Numbered from the stretch's first letter, positions 7,036 to 13,795 are shown. The stretch: DNA of 17,105 nt from DATBLE01 sp046735055 (GCA_046735055.1 JBKPSO010000128.1:1-17105), one strand, 5' to 3'. Program-made: numbers and translations. Notes: a model not told the origin generated them from the letters alone.

Positions 7036-7137
7036 TCAGCCGACCGTGAACGATCCCTTCATCGAGGTGAAGTGCGGGTCGCAGACGAAGGTGTGGCGGC
7101 CGTTCTTCAGGGTGACGACGATCGTCTTCTCGTTACG
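7036..7137 (-). pseudogene. 3' remnant of a second cupredoxin gene
   Basis: About 33 codons ending in TGA encode KTIVVTLKNG followed by FVCDPHFTSMKGSF, which is the copper-ligand C-terminus (Cys-x2-His-x4-Met) of a cupredoxin. It parallels the neighbouring gene's KTVTIRF...YCKPHESSMHG end. The signal peptide, the first strands and the N-terminal copper histidine are missing. Upstream, the sequence turns into the start region of the plus-strand gene at 7171. The frame stays open farther upstream, but those codons look like antisense of that gene. This is a truncated duplicate, unlikely to be functional. Confidence 0.7.
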
Positions 7138-7170
7138 AGGGGTTCCTGTCCTTGCCAGGATAGAGGCGGC

Positions 7171-7764
7171 ATGCAGGTGCGCGAGATTGCGAGCGGACTC
7201 TGGTACTGGACCGGGCGTCATCCCGCGTGGACGCCGGCGGACGGCGGCCCGGACGGCTGGGACCAGGAGGTCGGCTGCTACTTCTACGAGGGGCCGGACG
7301 CGATCTCCCTCTTCGACCCGCTCGTCCCGATGGAGGACCGCGACCGGTTCTTCGAGGCGCTGGAGAGGGACATCGAGCGGGCGGGGCTGCCGGTGCGGAT
7401 CCTGCTGACAGTCGACGCGCACCGCCGCAGCACGGCGGAGCTCGCCGAGCGCTACGGCCGGTCCGCTCCGCCGCTGCCGCCCGAGCGCCCCGAGCTGCCC
7501 GGCGGGGTGACGATCGCGGTCGAAGCTGCGGACGAGTTCGTGTTCTGGCTCCCGCAGTACCGCGCACTCGTCGCCGGCGACGTGATCATCGGGCGTGCCC
7601 ACGGCCTCGAGGTGCCGCAGGCGTGGCTCCAGGAACGCCATCACGCGACCGTTGCCGCGCTGCGGCCGCTGCTCGAGCTCCCGGTCGAGCGCGTGCTGGT
7701 CACGCACGGCGAGCCCGTGCTCGAGGACGGGTACGAGGCACTCGAGCGGGCGTTGTCGACCTGA
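7171..7764 (+). CDS. Metallo-beta-lactamase-fold protein with degenerate metal motif
   Basis: The 197-residue protein has the strand order of a small MBL-fold hydrolase: an N-terminal beta region (VREIASGLWYWTG), GCYFYEGPDAISLFDPLVP, a helix, then ILLTVDAHRRSTAEL where active members have HxHxDH. Later come LVAGDVIIG near residues 135-143 (retained Asp) and VLVTHGEPV near 177-185 (retained His). The central motif keeps only one histidine, so a normal dinuclear zinc centre is unlikely. It may be a non-catalytic or altered relative. The start ATG 7171 has GAGG close upstream and a possible -10 at 7156-7161 (CAGGAT). Function is unknown. Confidence 0.75.
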   Translation: MQVREIASGLWYWTGRHPAWTPADGGPDGWDQEVGCYFYEGPDAISLFDPLVPMEDRDRFFEALERDIERAGLPVRILLTVDAHRRSTAELAERYGRSAPPLPPERPELPGGVTIAVEAADEFVFWLPQYRALVAGDVIIGRAHGLEVPQAWLQERHHATVAALRPLLELPVERVLVTHGEPVLEDGYEALERALST

Positions 7765-7794
7765 CCCGCCTCGACCGCTGGGGCGATCATCGCT

Positions 7795-7811
7795 CAGCGC
7801 GCGAGGCGCTG
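7795..7811. terminator. Small hairpin between convergent genes
   Basis: CAGCGC (7795-7800), a 5-nt loop and GCGCTG (7806-7811) form a 6-bp stem in the 61-nt gap between the MBL-fold and binding-protein genes. No U-tract is present on either side. It could serve both strands, but support is weak. Confidence 0.3.
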
Positions 7812-7825
7812 CGGAGTGCCTAAGC

Positions 7826-8854
7826 CTAAGCGCGCCGGAGCGGGTACTCGTGCCGGCTGGAGCTGCCCTCGAAGCGGCTCTTGGTGTCGATGAAGGCCTT
7901 CACGTCGGCCTTCCGCAACAGGATCGAGGTCTCGGTGTCCCACGGCTTGACGGTGCCCTGGGAGATGCGCGCGAGGAAGAGCTGGACGACCGGAGAAAAG
8001 CCCTGCACGTAGGGCTGCTGGTCGACGGCGAAGCCGAGATGGCCGTCGGCGATGAGCTTCAGGTCGTCGGGGAGCAGGTCGAAGCCGCCGCCGTGGATCC
8101 GTCGACCCGTGCGCTCGATCGCCGCGCCGAGCGCGACGGTTCCGGCGCGGTCGAGCGCCACCGCCCCGCGCGCGGCGGGATGCGCGGCCAGCGCGGCCTC
8201 GACCTCGTGTTCCTGTCGGGGAAGGTCGTCTGCCAGGCGGACCAGGATCGACGAACGCCCCTTCGCCAGCGCGAGCCCGGACACGACGCCGGACTGACGT
8301 TGTGAGGTCCACTTGCGCGCGTTCTCCGGTGCGAGGACCAGCACCTTGCCGGAGGGGACGAGTCGCGCCAGCTCTGCCCCGGCCCGCAAGCCGGAAGCGA
8401 GGGGATCTTCGCCCGTGTAGCGCACCTGCCTCCCGTTGGAGTGACCGACGTTGAAGGCGACGAGCGGGATCTTGGCCTGCCTCGCCGCCTCGATCCCCGG
8501 GACGAACGCAAGGTCCTCGACGATCGACACGGCGATTCCGTCTGCCTTGCGCGAGACCGCCGAGCGGAGCGCGCGGGCCGTCTCGTCGGCCGAGCCGCGG
8601 GGCGATCCGGTCCACTGCACGGAGCAGTTGACGAGCGCGGCCGCGTCTTGCGCTCCGAACTGCGTGGCGACGAGAAGCGGGTCGAGTGTGTTGTGACTGA
8701 CGAAGACGAAGCGCCAGCGGGGGTGGTCGGGGAAGTCGCCGCCGCCGCCGCCGCCGCCACCCGCGAGCGCCGCCGCCGGACCGAGCAACTGGGCCAGCGA
8801 GACGCCCGCCGCCCCGGCTCCCGCGCGGCGAAGGAGGTCACGACGGTCGCTCAT
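7826..8854 (-). CDS. Tat-exported sugar-type ABC transporter substrate-binding protein
   Basis: The 342-residue protein begins with a twin-arginine signal (SDRRDLLRRAG, Arg4-Arg5) and a hydrophobic segment to about residue 31. A run of eight glycines at 32-39 precedes the domain. The body is a type I periplasmic-binding fold of the RbsB/Peripla_BP_4 kind. Features include WRFVFVSHNTLDP, ADGIAVSIVEDLAFVPGIEAAR, IPLVAFNVGHSN, RYTGEDPLASGLRAG, GKVLVLAPE and, near the end, FAVDQQPYVQGFSPV. It should bind a sugar or similar small ligand outside the cell. I found no ATPase or permease gene nearby. The ATG overlaps the stop of the dehydrogenase gene as ATGA. The frame stays open upstream through the dehydrogenase gene, but that part is antisense-like noise. 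Confidence 0.88.
   Translation of the reverse strand: MSDRRDLLRRAGAGAAGVSLAQLLGPAAALAGGGGGGGGDFPDHPRWRFVFVSHNTLDPLLVATQFGAQDAAALVNCSVQWTGSPRGSADETARALRSAVSRKADGIAVSIVEDLAFVPGIEAARQAKIPLVAFNVGHSNGRQVRYTGEDPLASGLRAGAELARLVPSGKVLVLAPENARKWTSQRQSGVVSGLALAKGRSSILVRLADDLPRQEHEVEAALAAHPAARGAVALDRAGTVALGAAIERTGRRIHGGGFDLLPDDLKLIADGHLGFAVDQQPYVQGFSPVVQLFLARISQGTVKPWDTETSILLRKADVKAFIDTKSRFEGSSSRHEYPLRRA
8738..8758. repeat. Trinucleotide repeat (GCC)7
   Basis: Seven perfect GCC units on the plus strand encode, on the minus strand, most of the glycine run after the Tat signal of the binding protein. Such a run can change in unit number without shifting the frame. Confidence 0.85.
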
Positions 8855-9864
8855 CCGTGCTCGAGCAGGATCCTGCCGACGACACCGTCGGCCTCGCCCA
8901 TCAGCCGGAACGCCTCCTCGAACCGCTCGGCCAGGATGCGGCGGCCGACGACCGGCTCGAAGTCGACGACGCCGGTGCCGAGCAGCTCGACTACGCGCGC
9001 CCAGACCGCCGTCGTGTAGCCGACGCTGCCGATCAGCGTGAGGTCGCGCAGGGTGAAGCGATCCGCCGGCACGCGCAGCTCTTGCCCTTCGCCTGCGATG
9101 CCGAGCGCAACGACGCGCCCGCCCTCCCGGGGCAACCGGGTTGCGAGCTCGACGGCCGCGACCGCGCCGGCGGTCTCGACGACGAGGTCGAGCTCGCCCT
9201 GATGCGCGGCGCCGCCGCCGGAGACCACCACCGTCTCGGTCGCCCCGAGCCGGCGCGCGAGCTCGAGCTCCGCCTCGCGGATCCCGTAAGCGACGATCGC
9301 CGCGGGCGTGAAGAGCTTCGCGAGCACGATCGAGAGAGCGCCGACCGTCCCTACACCGACGACGCCCACCGATTCGCCGGGCTCGGGGCGCGCGCGGAGC
9401 AGCCCCCGGAGGGCGACGGAGGCCGGCTCGATCAGCACCGCGGCGTCCAGTGAGACACTCTCCGCCAACCGGTGGACGACGCGGCGCGGCACGAGCACGA
9501 GCTCGCCGTAGCCGCCGCCTCGGGTGAAGCCGAGATGGTCGTAGTTCTCGCACAGGTTGGTATCGCCCGCGCGGCAGCGGCGGCAGGTGCCGCAGTAGCA
9601 GAAGCCCTCGCAGACGACACGATCGCCGGGCGCCAGGTCGCGAACGCCCTCCCCGACCTGCTCGACGACGCCGCTCCACTCGTGACCGGGAATGCACGGG
9701 TACACGACCCAGCGACGGTCGAGCTTGCCCTCGAGAACCTCGAGGTCGGTTCGACAGACGCCGGCCAGCCGGCTGCGGACGAGCACGTCCCCCGGCCCGC
9801 AGACCGGAGTCTCGACCTCACGGAAGGAAGCCTCGTGCGGGCGCTCGATGACGACCGCTTTCAC
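8851..9864 (-). CDS. Zinc-dependent medium-chain alcohol dehydrogenase
   Basis: The 337-residue protein is a medium-chain dehydrogenase/reductase with both zinc sites. The catalytic site uses Cys37 (GVCRTDLEV), the His61-Glu62 pair in PGHEWSG and Glu146 in LIEPAS. The structural zinc is held by Cys91, Cys94, Cys97 and Cys105 (CGTCRRC, then LC). The NAD(P) loop is GVGTVGA near residues 170-176. The family oxidises secondary alcohols, polyols or threonine; the closest flavour is sorbitol or threonine dehydrogenase, but the substrate is open. The start is GTG 9864 with TAGACT 7 nt upstream. It is the first gene of a two-gene unit with the sugar-type binding protein, so a polyol substrate is a reasonable inference. 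Confidence 0.9.
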   Translation of the reverse strand: MKAVVIERPHEASFREVETPVCGPGDVLVRSRLAGVCRTDLEVLEGKLDRRWVVYPCIPGHEWSGVVEQVGEGVRDLAPGDRVVCEGFCYCGTCRRCRAGDTNLCENYDHLGFTRGGGYGELVLVPRRVVHRLAESVSLDAAVLIEPASVALRGLLRARPEPGESVGVVGVGTVGALSIVLAKLFTPAAIVAYGIREAELELARRLGATETVVVSGGGAAHQGELDLVVETAGAVAAVELATRLPREGGRVVALGIAGEGQELRVPADRFTLRDLTLIGSVGYTTAVWARVVELLGTGVVDFEPVVGRRILAERFEEAFRLMGEADGVVGRILLEHG

Positions 9865-9871
9865 CTCGTCA

Positions 9872-9877
9872 AGTCTA
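9872..9877 (-). promoter_or_regulatory. -10 hexamer TAGACT of the dehydrogenase gene
   Basis: TAGACT on the minus strand precedes the GTG at 9864 by 7 nt. An ACGAGG just before the start could be a weak ribosome site, but the spacing favours a leaderless mRNA. Confidence 0.45.
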
Positions 9878-9915
9878 TGCCCGGCGGTGCGGAGAGCCGC
9901 GTCGCAGCACGACGG

Positions 9916-11235
9916 CTAGCCCTCCGCGGCCGCCGCAGACTCCGCCTCGTCGTGCCGTCCCTCGAGCATCGGTCGGAACTCCACCTCCAGCCGCTCGATC
10001 CGCGTCCCTTCAACGTCGAGCACCTTGAAGCGCAGGGCGCCGTCCTCGACCTCGTCGCCCCGCTCGGGCGCACGGCCGAGGAGACCGAAGACGTAGCCGC
10101 CCATCGTGTGGTAGTCCTCGATCCGCAGCGACATCCCGAACTGCTCGTTGAAGTCGTCGATCGGGAACGTGCCGCTGATTCTGATAGTGCGCTCGTTCAC
10201 CCGCTCGATCGCCTCGTCCGGCAGGTCGAACTCGTCCTCGATGTCGCCGACGATCTCCTCGAGGACGTCCTCGAGCGTGACGATCCCCTCCATGTCGCCG
10301 TACTCGTCGACGACGATCGCCATGTGCTGGTTCGTGCGCCTGAACTCGGTCAGGAGCGCAGCAATGTCCTTCGTCTCCGGGACGAAGTACGGCGGCCGGA
10401 GGATGGACTCGAGGTCGACCTCGGCCATTCCGCGGTCGATCATCGCTTTCAGCAGGTCGCGCAGGTGGAGCACGCCGATGATGTGCTCCGGCGTCTCGCT
10501 GTAGGCCGGGTAGCGCGTGTAGGGAGACTCGACCACCACCCGGAGCGCCTCCTCGGGCGGCATGTCGACGGAGAGCGCGACGACCTCTGGCCGCGGCCGC
10601 ATCACGTCGCGGGCCTCCTTGTCGGCGAAGTCGAAGACCTTGTAGAGCATTTCCTGCTCTTCCTCCTCGAGCTCGCCCTCGACGGTCGAGCGCTCGAGCA
10701 GCATCTTCAGCTCGGCCTCCGAGTAGACCGCCCCCTCGGCGCCCGGCGGCTCGAGCCCCAGCATGCGCAGCGTCAGCTCGCTCGAGCGTTGCAGGAACCA
10801 GATCAGCGGCTTGAAGACGAAGAAGAAAGCGCGCACGGGGATCGCGACGAGCAGCGCCGTCCGCACCGAGTAGCTGAGCGCGATCCCCTTCGGGACGAGC
10901 TCGCCGACTACGACGTGGAAGAAGGTGAGGAGGAGGAGTGCGAGGATGACCGCGATCACGGTCGCCATCACCGGGTCGAAGAGCCGGACCAGCGCGTGCT
11001 CGCCGAGAGCACCGATTGCCAGCGAGGTGACGGTGACGCCGAGCTGCATCGCGGCGATGAACCGGGGCGGCTCCGACGTGATCCCGAGGACGACCCGCGC
11101 GCGGCGATTGCCTTGCTGCTCGAGCTCGTGCATGCGGGTTCGCCGGACGGTGACGAGCGCGTACTCGGCCGCGACGAAGTACCCGTTCAGGAGAATCAGG
11201 ACGGCAACCGCGACGAGCTCGAGGAAGAGGGTCAT
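9916..11235 (-). CDS. CNNM/CorC-HlyC family membrane protein with CBS domains
   Basis: The 439-residue protein has the order DUF21 (CNNM) membrane domain, two CBS domains, and the CorC_HlyC domain. Residues 1-25 form the first membrane helix with the conserved LNGYFVAAEYALVTVRRTR turn; further helices lie near 58-78, 85-110 and 123-147. The CBS pair covers about 205-330 and includes DVMRPRPEV, YTRYPAYSE, IIGVLHLRDLL and VVDEYGDMEGIVTLEDVLEEIVGDI. The C-terminal domain holds SGTFPIDDFNEQF and TMGGYVFGLLGRAP. Members are linked to magnesium or other divalent cation export or homeostasis, although many are labelled hemolysin. The stop lies 38 nt beyond the dehydrogenase promoter. The upstream leader holds a GC hairpin 7 nt before the ATG and no clear ribosome site. 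Confidence 0.93.
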   Translation of the reverse strand: MTLFLELVAVAVLILLNGYFVAAEYALVTVRRTRMHELEQQGNRRARVVLGITSEPPRFIAAMQLGVTVTSLAIGALGEHALVRLFDPVMATVIAVILALLLLTFFHVVVGELVPKGIALSYSVRTALLVAIPVRAFFFVFKPLIWFLQRSSELTLRMLGLEPPGAEGAVYSEAELKMLLERSTVEGELEEEEQEMLYKVFDFADKEARDVMRPRPEVVALSVDMPPEEALRVVVESPYTRYPAYSETPEHIIGVLHLRDLLKAMIDRGMAEVDLESILRPPYFVPETKDIAALLTEFRRTNQHMAIVVDEYGDMEGIVTLEDVLEEIVGDIEDEFDLPDEAIERVNERTIRISGTFPIDDFNEQFGMSLRIEDYHTMGGYVFGLLGRAPERGDEVEDGALRFKVLDVEGTRIERLEVEFRPMLEGRHDEAESAAAAEG

Positions 11236-11242
11236 TCGGCAC

Positions 11243-11263
11243 GCGCCCCGTCGAGCGGGGCGC
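11243..11263 (-). promoter_or_regulatory. Hairpin in the leader of the CNNM/CorC gene
   Basis: GCGCCCCG (11243-11250) and CGGGGCGC (11256-11263) form an 8-bp GC stem with a 5-nt loop, ending 7 nt before the ATG at 11235. It occupies the place where a ribosome site would be expected and could limit initiation. Confidence 0.4.
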
Positions 11264-11304
11264 CGGCACTAGGCGGGAGGTCGTTCTCCAAGGACCTAGG
11301 GCTG

Positions 11305-11310
11305 AGTATA
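11305..11310 (-). promoter_or_regulatory. -10 hexamer TATACT of the CNNM/CorC gene
   Basis: TATACT on the minus strand is a near-consensus -10. Transcription would begin near 11298 and leave a leader of about 62 nt containing the hairpin. No good -35 is seen at the expected distance. Confidence 0.45.
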
Positions 11311-11428
11311 GGCGACGCGTCCGCCGTCATCGGCTCCGGGGCGGCGCGGCCGAGGACGCGTGAAATGCTGCAGACGGGAAAGCGTCCGCGACTGCGAAGC
11401 GGAGCCGGTGCGGGCGCTGGATTTCGGC

Positions 11429-11440
11429 GAACATATGTTC
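11429..11440 (+). promoter_or_regulatory. LexA (SOS) operator GAACATATGTTC
   Basis: GAACATATGTTC is a perfect 12-bp palindrome, preceded by C and followed by T. It matches the actinobacterial and Gram-positive SOS box core CGAAC-N4-GTTCG in all inner positions. It directly abuts the TATAGT -10 hexamer of the radical SAM gene, so bound LexA would block polymerase. Confidence 0.75.
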
Positions 11441-11446
11441 TATAGT
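11441..11446 (+). promoter_or_regulatory. -10 hexamer TATAGT of the radical SAM gene
   Basis: TATAGT is followed by 6 nt and GTG 11453, which would make the first transcribed base the first base of the start codon. The LexA palindrome ends one base before it. Confidence 0.6.
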
Positions 11447-11452
11447 TGCCAC

Positions 11453-12355
11453 GTGGCCCGCCTCACCGACTATCGCGAAGAGCCGTGCCGGACCGCGCTC
11501 AACCGCGTCGAGGGCATGGGCTTCAAATGGTCACTCAACCCGTACATGGGCTGCGCGCACCGCTGCACGTTCTGTTACGTCCGTGCGTTCGAGCTCCGTG
11601 CAGACCGTCCCTCCGACGATCGCTACGGCCGCTCGATCCGCGTCAAGGTCAACGTCGCGGAGGTGCTGAGAGCCGAGCTCGCGCGACCCTCGTGGAGCGG
11701 TGAGACCGTTGCGATCGGCGCGGCGACCGATCCGTATCAGCCCGCCGAGGGCCGCTACCGCCTGACCCGCGGGTGCCTCGAAGCGCTGCGCGACGCGTCG
11801 AATGCGTTCAGCCTGATCACCCGCAGCCCGATGATCGTCCGCGACCTCGACGTGCTGGTCGACGCCGCTCAGCGGGCCGAGGTCGGGGTCGTCTTCTCGG
11901 TGCCGACGCTCGACGAGGAGGTCTGGCGTCGCACCGAGCCCGGGACGCCGCCGCCGCAACGACGGCTGGAGGCGCTGAAGCGCCTGGTCGATGCCGGAAT
12001 CAAGGCGGGAATCGGGATGGCACCGATCCTTCCCGGAATCTCCGACCGGCCGGAGCAGCTCGAGCGAGTCGTCCGCGCCGCGCGCGAAGCCGGCGCGACA
12101 AGCGTCTGGGCGAACCTGCTCTATCTCAGGCCCGGCACGCGGGAGCACTTTCTCGAGGCCCTCGCGTGCGACTGGCCGGAGGAGCTGGAGCGCTACGAGC
12201 GGCTCTACGGCGACCGTGCCTACCTACCGAAGAAGCTGGGCGAGCCGGTTCGAGCGCTCGTCGCGGAGCTGCGGGCGAAGCACGGGATCCGCGACCGGCG
12301 GCGGCTGCAGCTCGGGCCTGCGCCGCGCTCGGAGCAGCTTGCGCTATCCGTCTGA
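11453..12355 (+). CDS. Radical SAM protein, SPL/Rv2578c-like family
   Basis: The 300-residue protein is a radical SAM enzyme. The iron-sulfur motif is GCAHRCTFCYVRAF, with Cys34, Cys38 and Cys41 (CxxxCxxC). It is preceded by FKWSLNPYMG, as in Rv2578c and spore-photoproduct-lyase relatives. Other landmarks are VAIGAATDPYQPAEGRYRLTR, LITRSPMIVRDLD, FSVPTLDEEVWRRTEPGTP and APILPGISD. The family is often assigned to DNA repair, but the reaction of these non-sporulating members is not established to my knowledge. In-frame ATG codons at 11360 and 11435 were not chosen: the second lies inside the LexA box, and neither adds conserved residues. The LexA operator implies induction by DNA damage, which agrees with a repair role. 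Confidence 0.88.
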   Translation: MARLTDYREEPCRTALNRVEGMGFKWSLNPYMGCAHRCTFCYVRAFELRADRPSDDRYGRSIRVKVNVAEVLRAELARPSWSGETVAIGAATDPYQPAEGRYRLTRGCLEALRDASNAFSLITRSPMIVRDLDVLVDAAQRAEVGVVFSVPTLDEEVWRRTEPGTPPPQRRLEALKRLVDAGIKAGIGMAPILPGISDRPEQLERVVRAAREAGATSVWANLLYLRPGTREHFLEALACDWPEELERYERLYGDRAYLPKKLGEPVRALVAELRAKHGIRDRRRLQLGPAPRSEQLALSV

Positions 12356-12359
12356 CGGA

Positions 12360-12389
12360 GTCGGTGCCAGGTCGGAGTCAGGCACCGAC
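12360..12389. repeat. 30-bp palindromic element, copy A
   Basis: The arms GTCGGTGCC and GGCACCGAC pair over 9 bp around a 12-nt centre. It starts 5 nt after the radical SAM stop. It is the same length as the element at 13766-13795 and shares 19 of 30 positions with it, with paired changes in the arms. It could also act as a terminator-like hairpin, though no U-tract follows. Confidence 0.65.
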
Positions 12390-12418
12390 CGCGTGTCTAT
12401 GGACGCCGCCCCCGGATC

Positions 12419-12424
12419 TATCAT
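12419..12424 (+). promoter_or_regulatory. -10 hexamer TATCAT of the response regulator gene
   Basis: TATCAT is followed by 6 nt and ATG 12431, with no ribosome site in the gap. This is the leaderless layout. Confidence 0.5.
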
Positions 12425-12430
12425 CGGCGC

Positions 12431-13069
12431 ATGTCCGAGAGCGAAACGGCCGACGAGATCACTTGCCTGATCGTGGACGACCACGAGGTCGTCCGCGAGG
12501 GGCTGCGGCTCTCGCTCTCCCGGGCCCCGCACATCCGCGTGATCGGGGAGGCCGGCGACGGCGAAACCGCGATCGCGCTCGTCGCGCGTCGCAAACCCGA
12601 CGTCGTGATCATGGACGTGCGCATGCCGGGCATGGACGGCCTCGAGGCGACGAAGGAGATCATGAAGCAGACACCCGACGCGGCCGTGCTGATGTTCACC
12701 GCGTTCAGCGAGCGCTCGCTCCTCGCGCGCGGCCTCGAGTCCGGCGCGAAGGGATACATCCTCAAGGAGGCCCCGCACGAGACGCTCCTGCGCGCGATCG
12801 AGCGGGTGGCCAGGGGTGAGGGCTACGTCGACCCGGCGCTGATGCCCGCGTTCCTTTCCGGCAAGGACCAGGCGGACGTGCTGACGGCGCGCGAGCGGGA
12901 GATCCTCAAGCTGCTCGCCGACGGCATGTCCAACGCGGACGTCGCTTCGAAGCTCTTCATCAGCCAGGAGACCGTCAAGAGCCACGTTCGCCACATCCTC
13001 GCGAAGCTCGAGGCCGACACGCGGACGCACGCGGTCGCGATCGCGCTTCGCGAGTCCATCATTGACTGA
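12431..13069 (+). CDS. NarL/LuxR-type response regulator
   Basis: The 212-residue protein has a receiver domain at about residues 10-125 and a LuxR-type HTH at about 148-208. The receiver shows the acidic pair Asp16-Asp17 (IVDDHEVVREGLR), the phospho-acceptor Asp62 in VVIMDVRMPGMDG, the Thr of LMFTAFSE near 94 and Lys in GYILKEAP near 115. The HTH is LTAREREILKLLADGMSNADVA followed by SQETVKSHVRHILAKL. When phosphorylated it should dimerise and regulate transcription. Its partner is probably the kinase-like protein encoded next, whose TTG start overlaps this stop by 8 nt. Target genes are unknown. Confidence 0.93.
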   Translation: MSESETADEITCLIVDDHEVVREGLRLSLSRAPHIRVIGEAGDGETAIALVARRKPDVVIMDVRMPGMDGLEATKEIMKQTPDAAVLMFTAFSERSLLARGLESGAKGYILKEAPHETLLRAIERVARGEGYVDPALMPAFLSGKDQADVLTAREREILKLLADGMSNADVASKLFISQETVKSHVRHILAKLEADTRTHAVAIALRESIID

Positions 13070-13757
13070 GGGTGAGGCGCAGCAATTCGAGCGGCGCCAG
13101 GGCGAGCGGCGCCGGGAGGAACGCGAGCGGATCCGCCTCTTCGAGCAGCTCGTTGCCGCCGAGCAGGACGAGCGTCGGCGCCTCGCGCTCTTCCTCCACG
13201 ACGGCGCGGTCCAGTCGCTCTCCGGGATCGCGTTGATGCTCGATGCAGTGGGTCACGCGCTCGAGGAGGGCCGCTACGAGGACGCGCAGCAGGTGCTGGC
13301 GAGCGCGCTCGACCGGCAGCGGCAGACAATCCAGTCGCTGCGCGACCTCTCCTTCAACCTCGAGCCGATCGTGCTGCGCGATCAGGGCTTCGTGCCGGCC
13401 GTACGGGCGCTGGCCGACCGGCTCGGCATCGACGAGTCGGTGAAGGTCGACGTCGACGTCGCTGCAGGCGAGGAGCTCGTCGAGCGTGCGCGCGTCGCGC
13501 TCTACCAGCTGATCCGCGAGGCGCTGGGCCAGGCCGTCGGCCGGCGGCCGACGACGGTCTCGGTGACCCTCGCCGACCTGCCCGACGGCGGCGCCCAGCT
13601 CAGGGTCGTGGACGACGGATACCTCGAGCGCAGGCGCGGCAGCGCCGAAGCGTTCGAGGAGCGCGCGCGGCCGCTCAGCGGACACGTGGAGGTCGAACGC
13701 ACCGAAACAGGGACCACGGTCAGCGTCCTTCTGCCCGCGTACGCGATCCGCGGATAG
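13062..13757 (+). CDS. Cytosolic NarL-type sensor-kinase-like protein with degenerate ATP site
   Basis: The 231-residue protein has an N-terminal charged coiled coil (about residues 8-40), then a HisKA_3 dimerisation helix with the histidine box ERRRLALFLHDGAVQSL (His46; the run begins DERRRL). No membrane segment or PAS/GAF sensor is present. The C-terminal part matches the HATPase_c layout, but key residues are missing. The N box reads LIREALGQAVGRR where active kinases have EALxNAxxH. The G1 box keeps VVDDG, and the G2 glycines are absent before EERARPLSG. The last strand GTTVSVLLP is present. It may not phosphorylate itself and might instead be a phosphatase, a scaffold or a phosphorelay piece. 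The start is TTG 13062, coupled to the regulator. I judge the family call firm and activity doubtful. Confidence 0.82.
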   Translation: MTEGEAQQFERRQGERRREERERIRLFEQLVAAEQDERRRLALFLHDGAVQSLSGIALMLDAVGHALEEGRYEDAQQVLASALDRQRQTIQSLRDLSFNLEPIVLRDQGFVPAVRALADRLGIDESVKVDVDVAAGEELVERARVALYQLIREALGQAVGRRPTTVSVTLADLPDGGAQLRVVDDGYLERRRGSAEAFEERARPLSGHVEVERTETGTTVSVLLPAYAIRG

Positions 13758-13765
13758 ATCGGAGC

Positions 13766-13795
13766 ATCGGGGCCAGGATCGACCCTGTCCCCGAT
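13766..13795. repeat. 30-bp palindromic element, copy B
   Basis: The arms ATCGGGG and CCCCGAT pair over 7 bp. After one C/T mismatch, CAGG pairs with CCTG around a 6-nt loop. It lies 8 nt after the kinase-like gene, and its last base is the first base of the -10 of the next gene. It is homologous in layout to the element at 12360-12389. Confidence 0.65.

Noticed and set aside
7036..7707. A 223-residue cupredoxin reading through the remnant
   Set aside because: Only the last 33 or so codons resemble a cupredoxin; the rest is antisense to the MBL-fold gene and lacks a signal peptide and the first copper ligand.
8738..8758. GCC repeat as a phase-variation switch
   Set aside because: A three-base unit cannot shift the frame; it only alters the length of a glycine linker.
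7826..9697. A 623-residue minus-strand protein extending the binding protein upstream
   Set aside because: The added N-terminal part overlaps the dehydrogenase in another frame and is Arg/Ala-rich noise. The Tat signal at 8854 marks the true start.
9472..11445. A 657-codon open frame on the plus strand
   Set aside because: It is antisense to the dehydrogenase and the CNNM/CorC gene and shows only charged repetitive composition.
11360..11452. Upstream ATG starts for the radical SAM gene
   Set aside because: They lie before or inside the LexA box and -10 hexamer, and they add no conserved residues.
12360..13795. The two 30-bp palindromes as a CRISPR array
   Set aside because: There are only two diverged copies about 1.4 kb apart with genes between them, not regularly spaced identical repeats.
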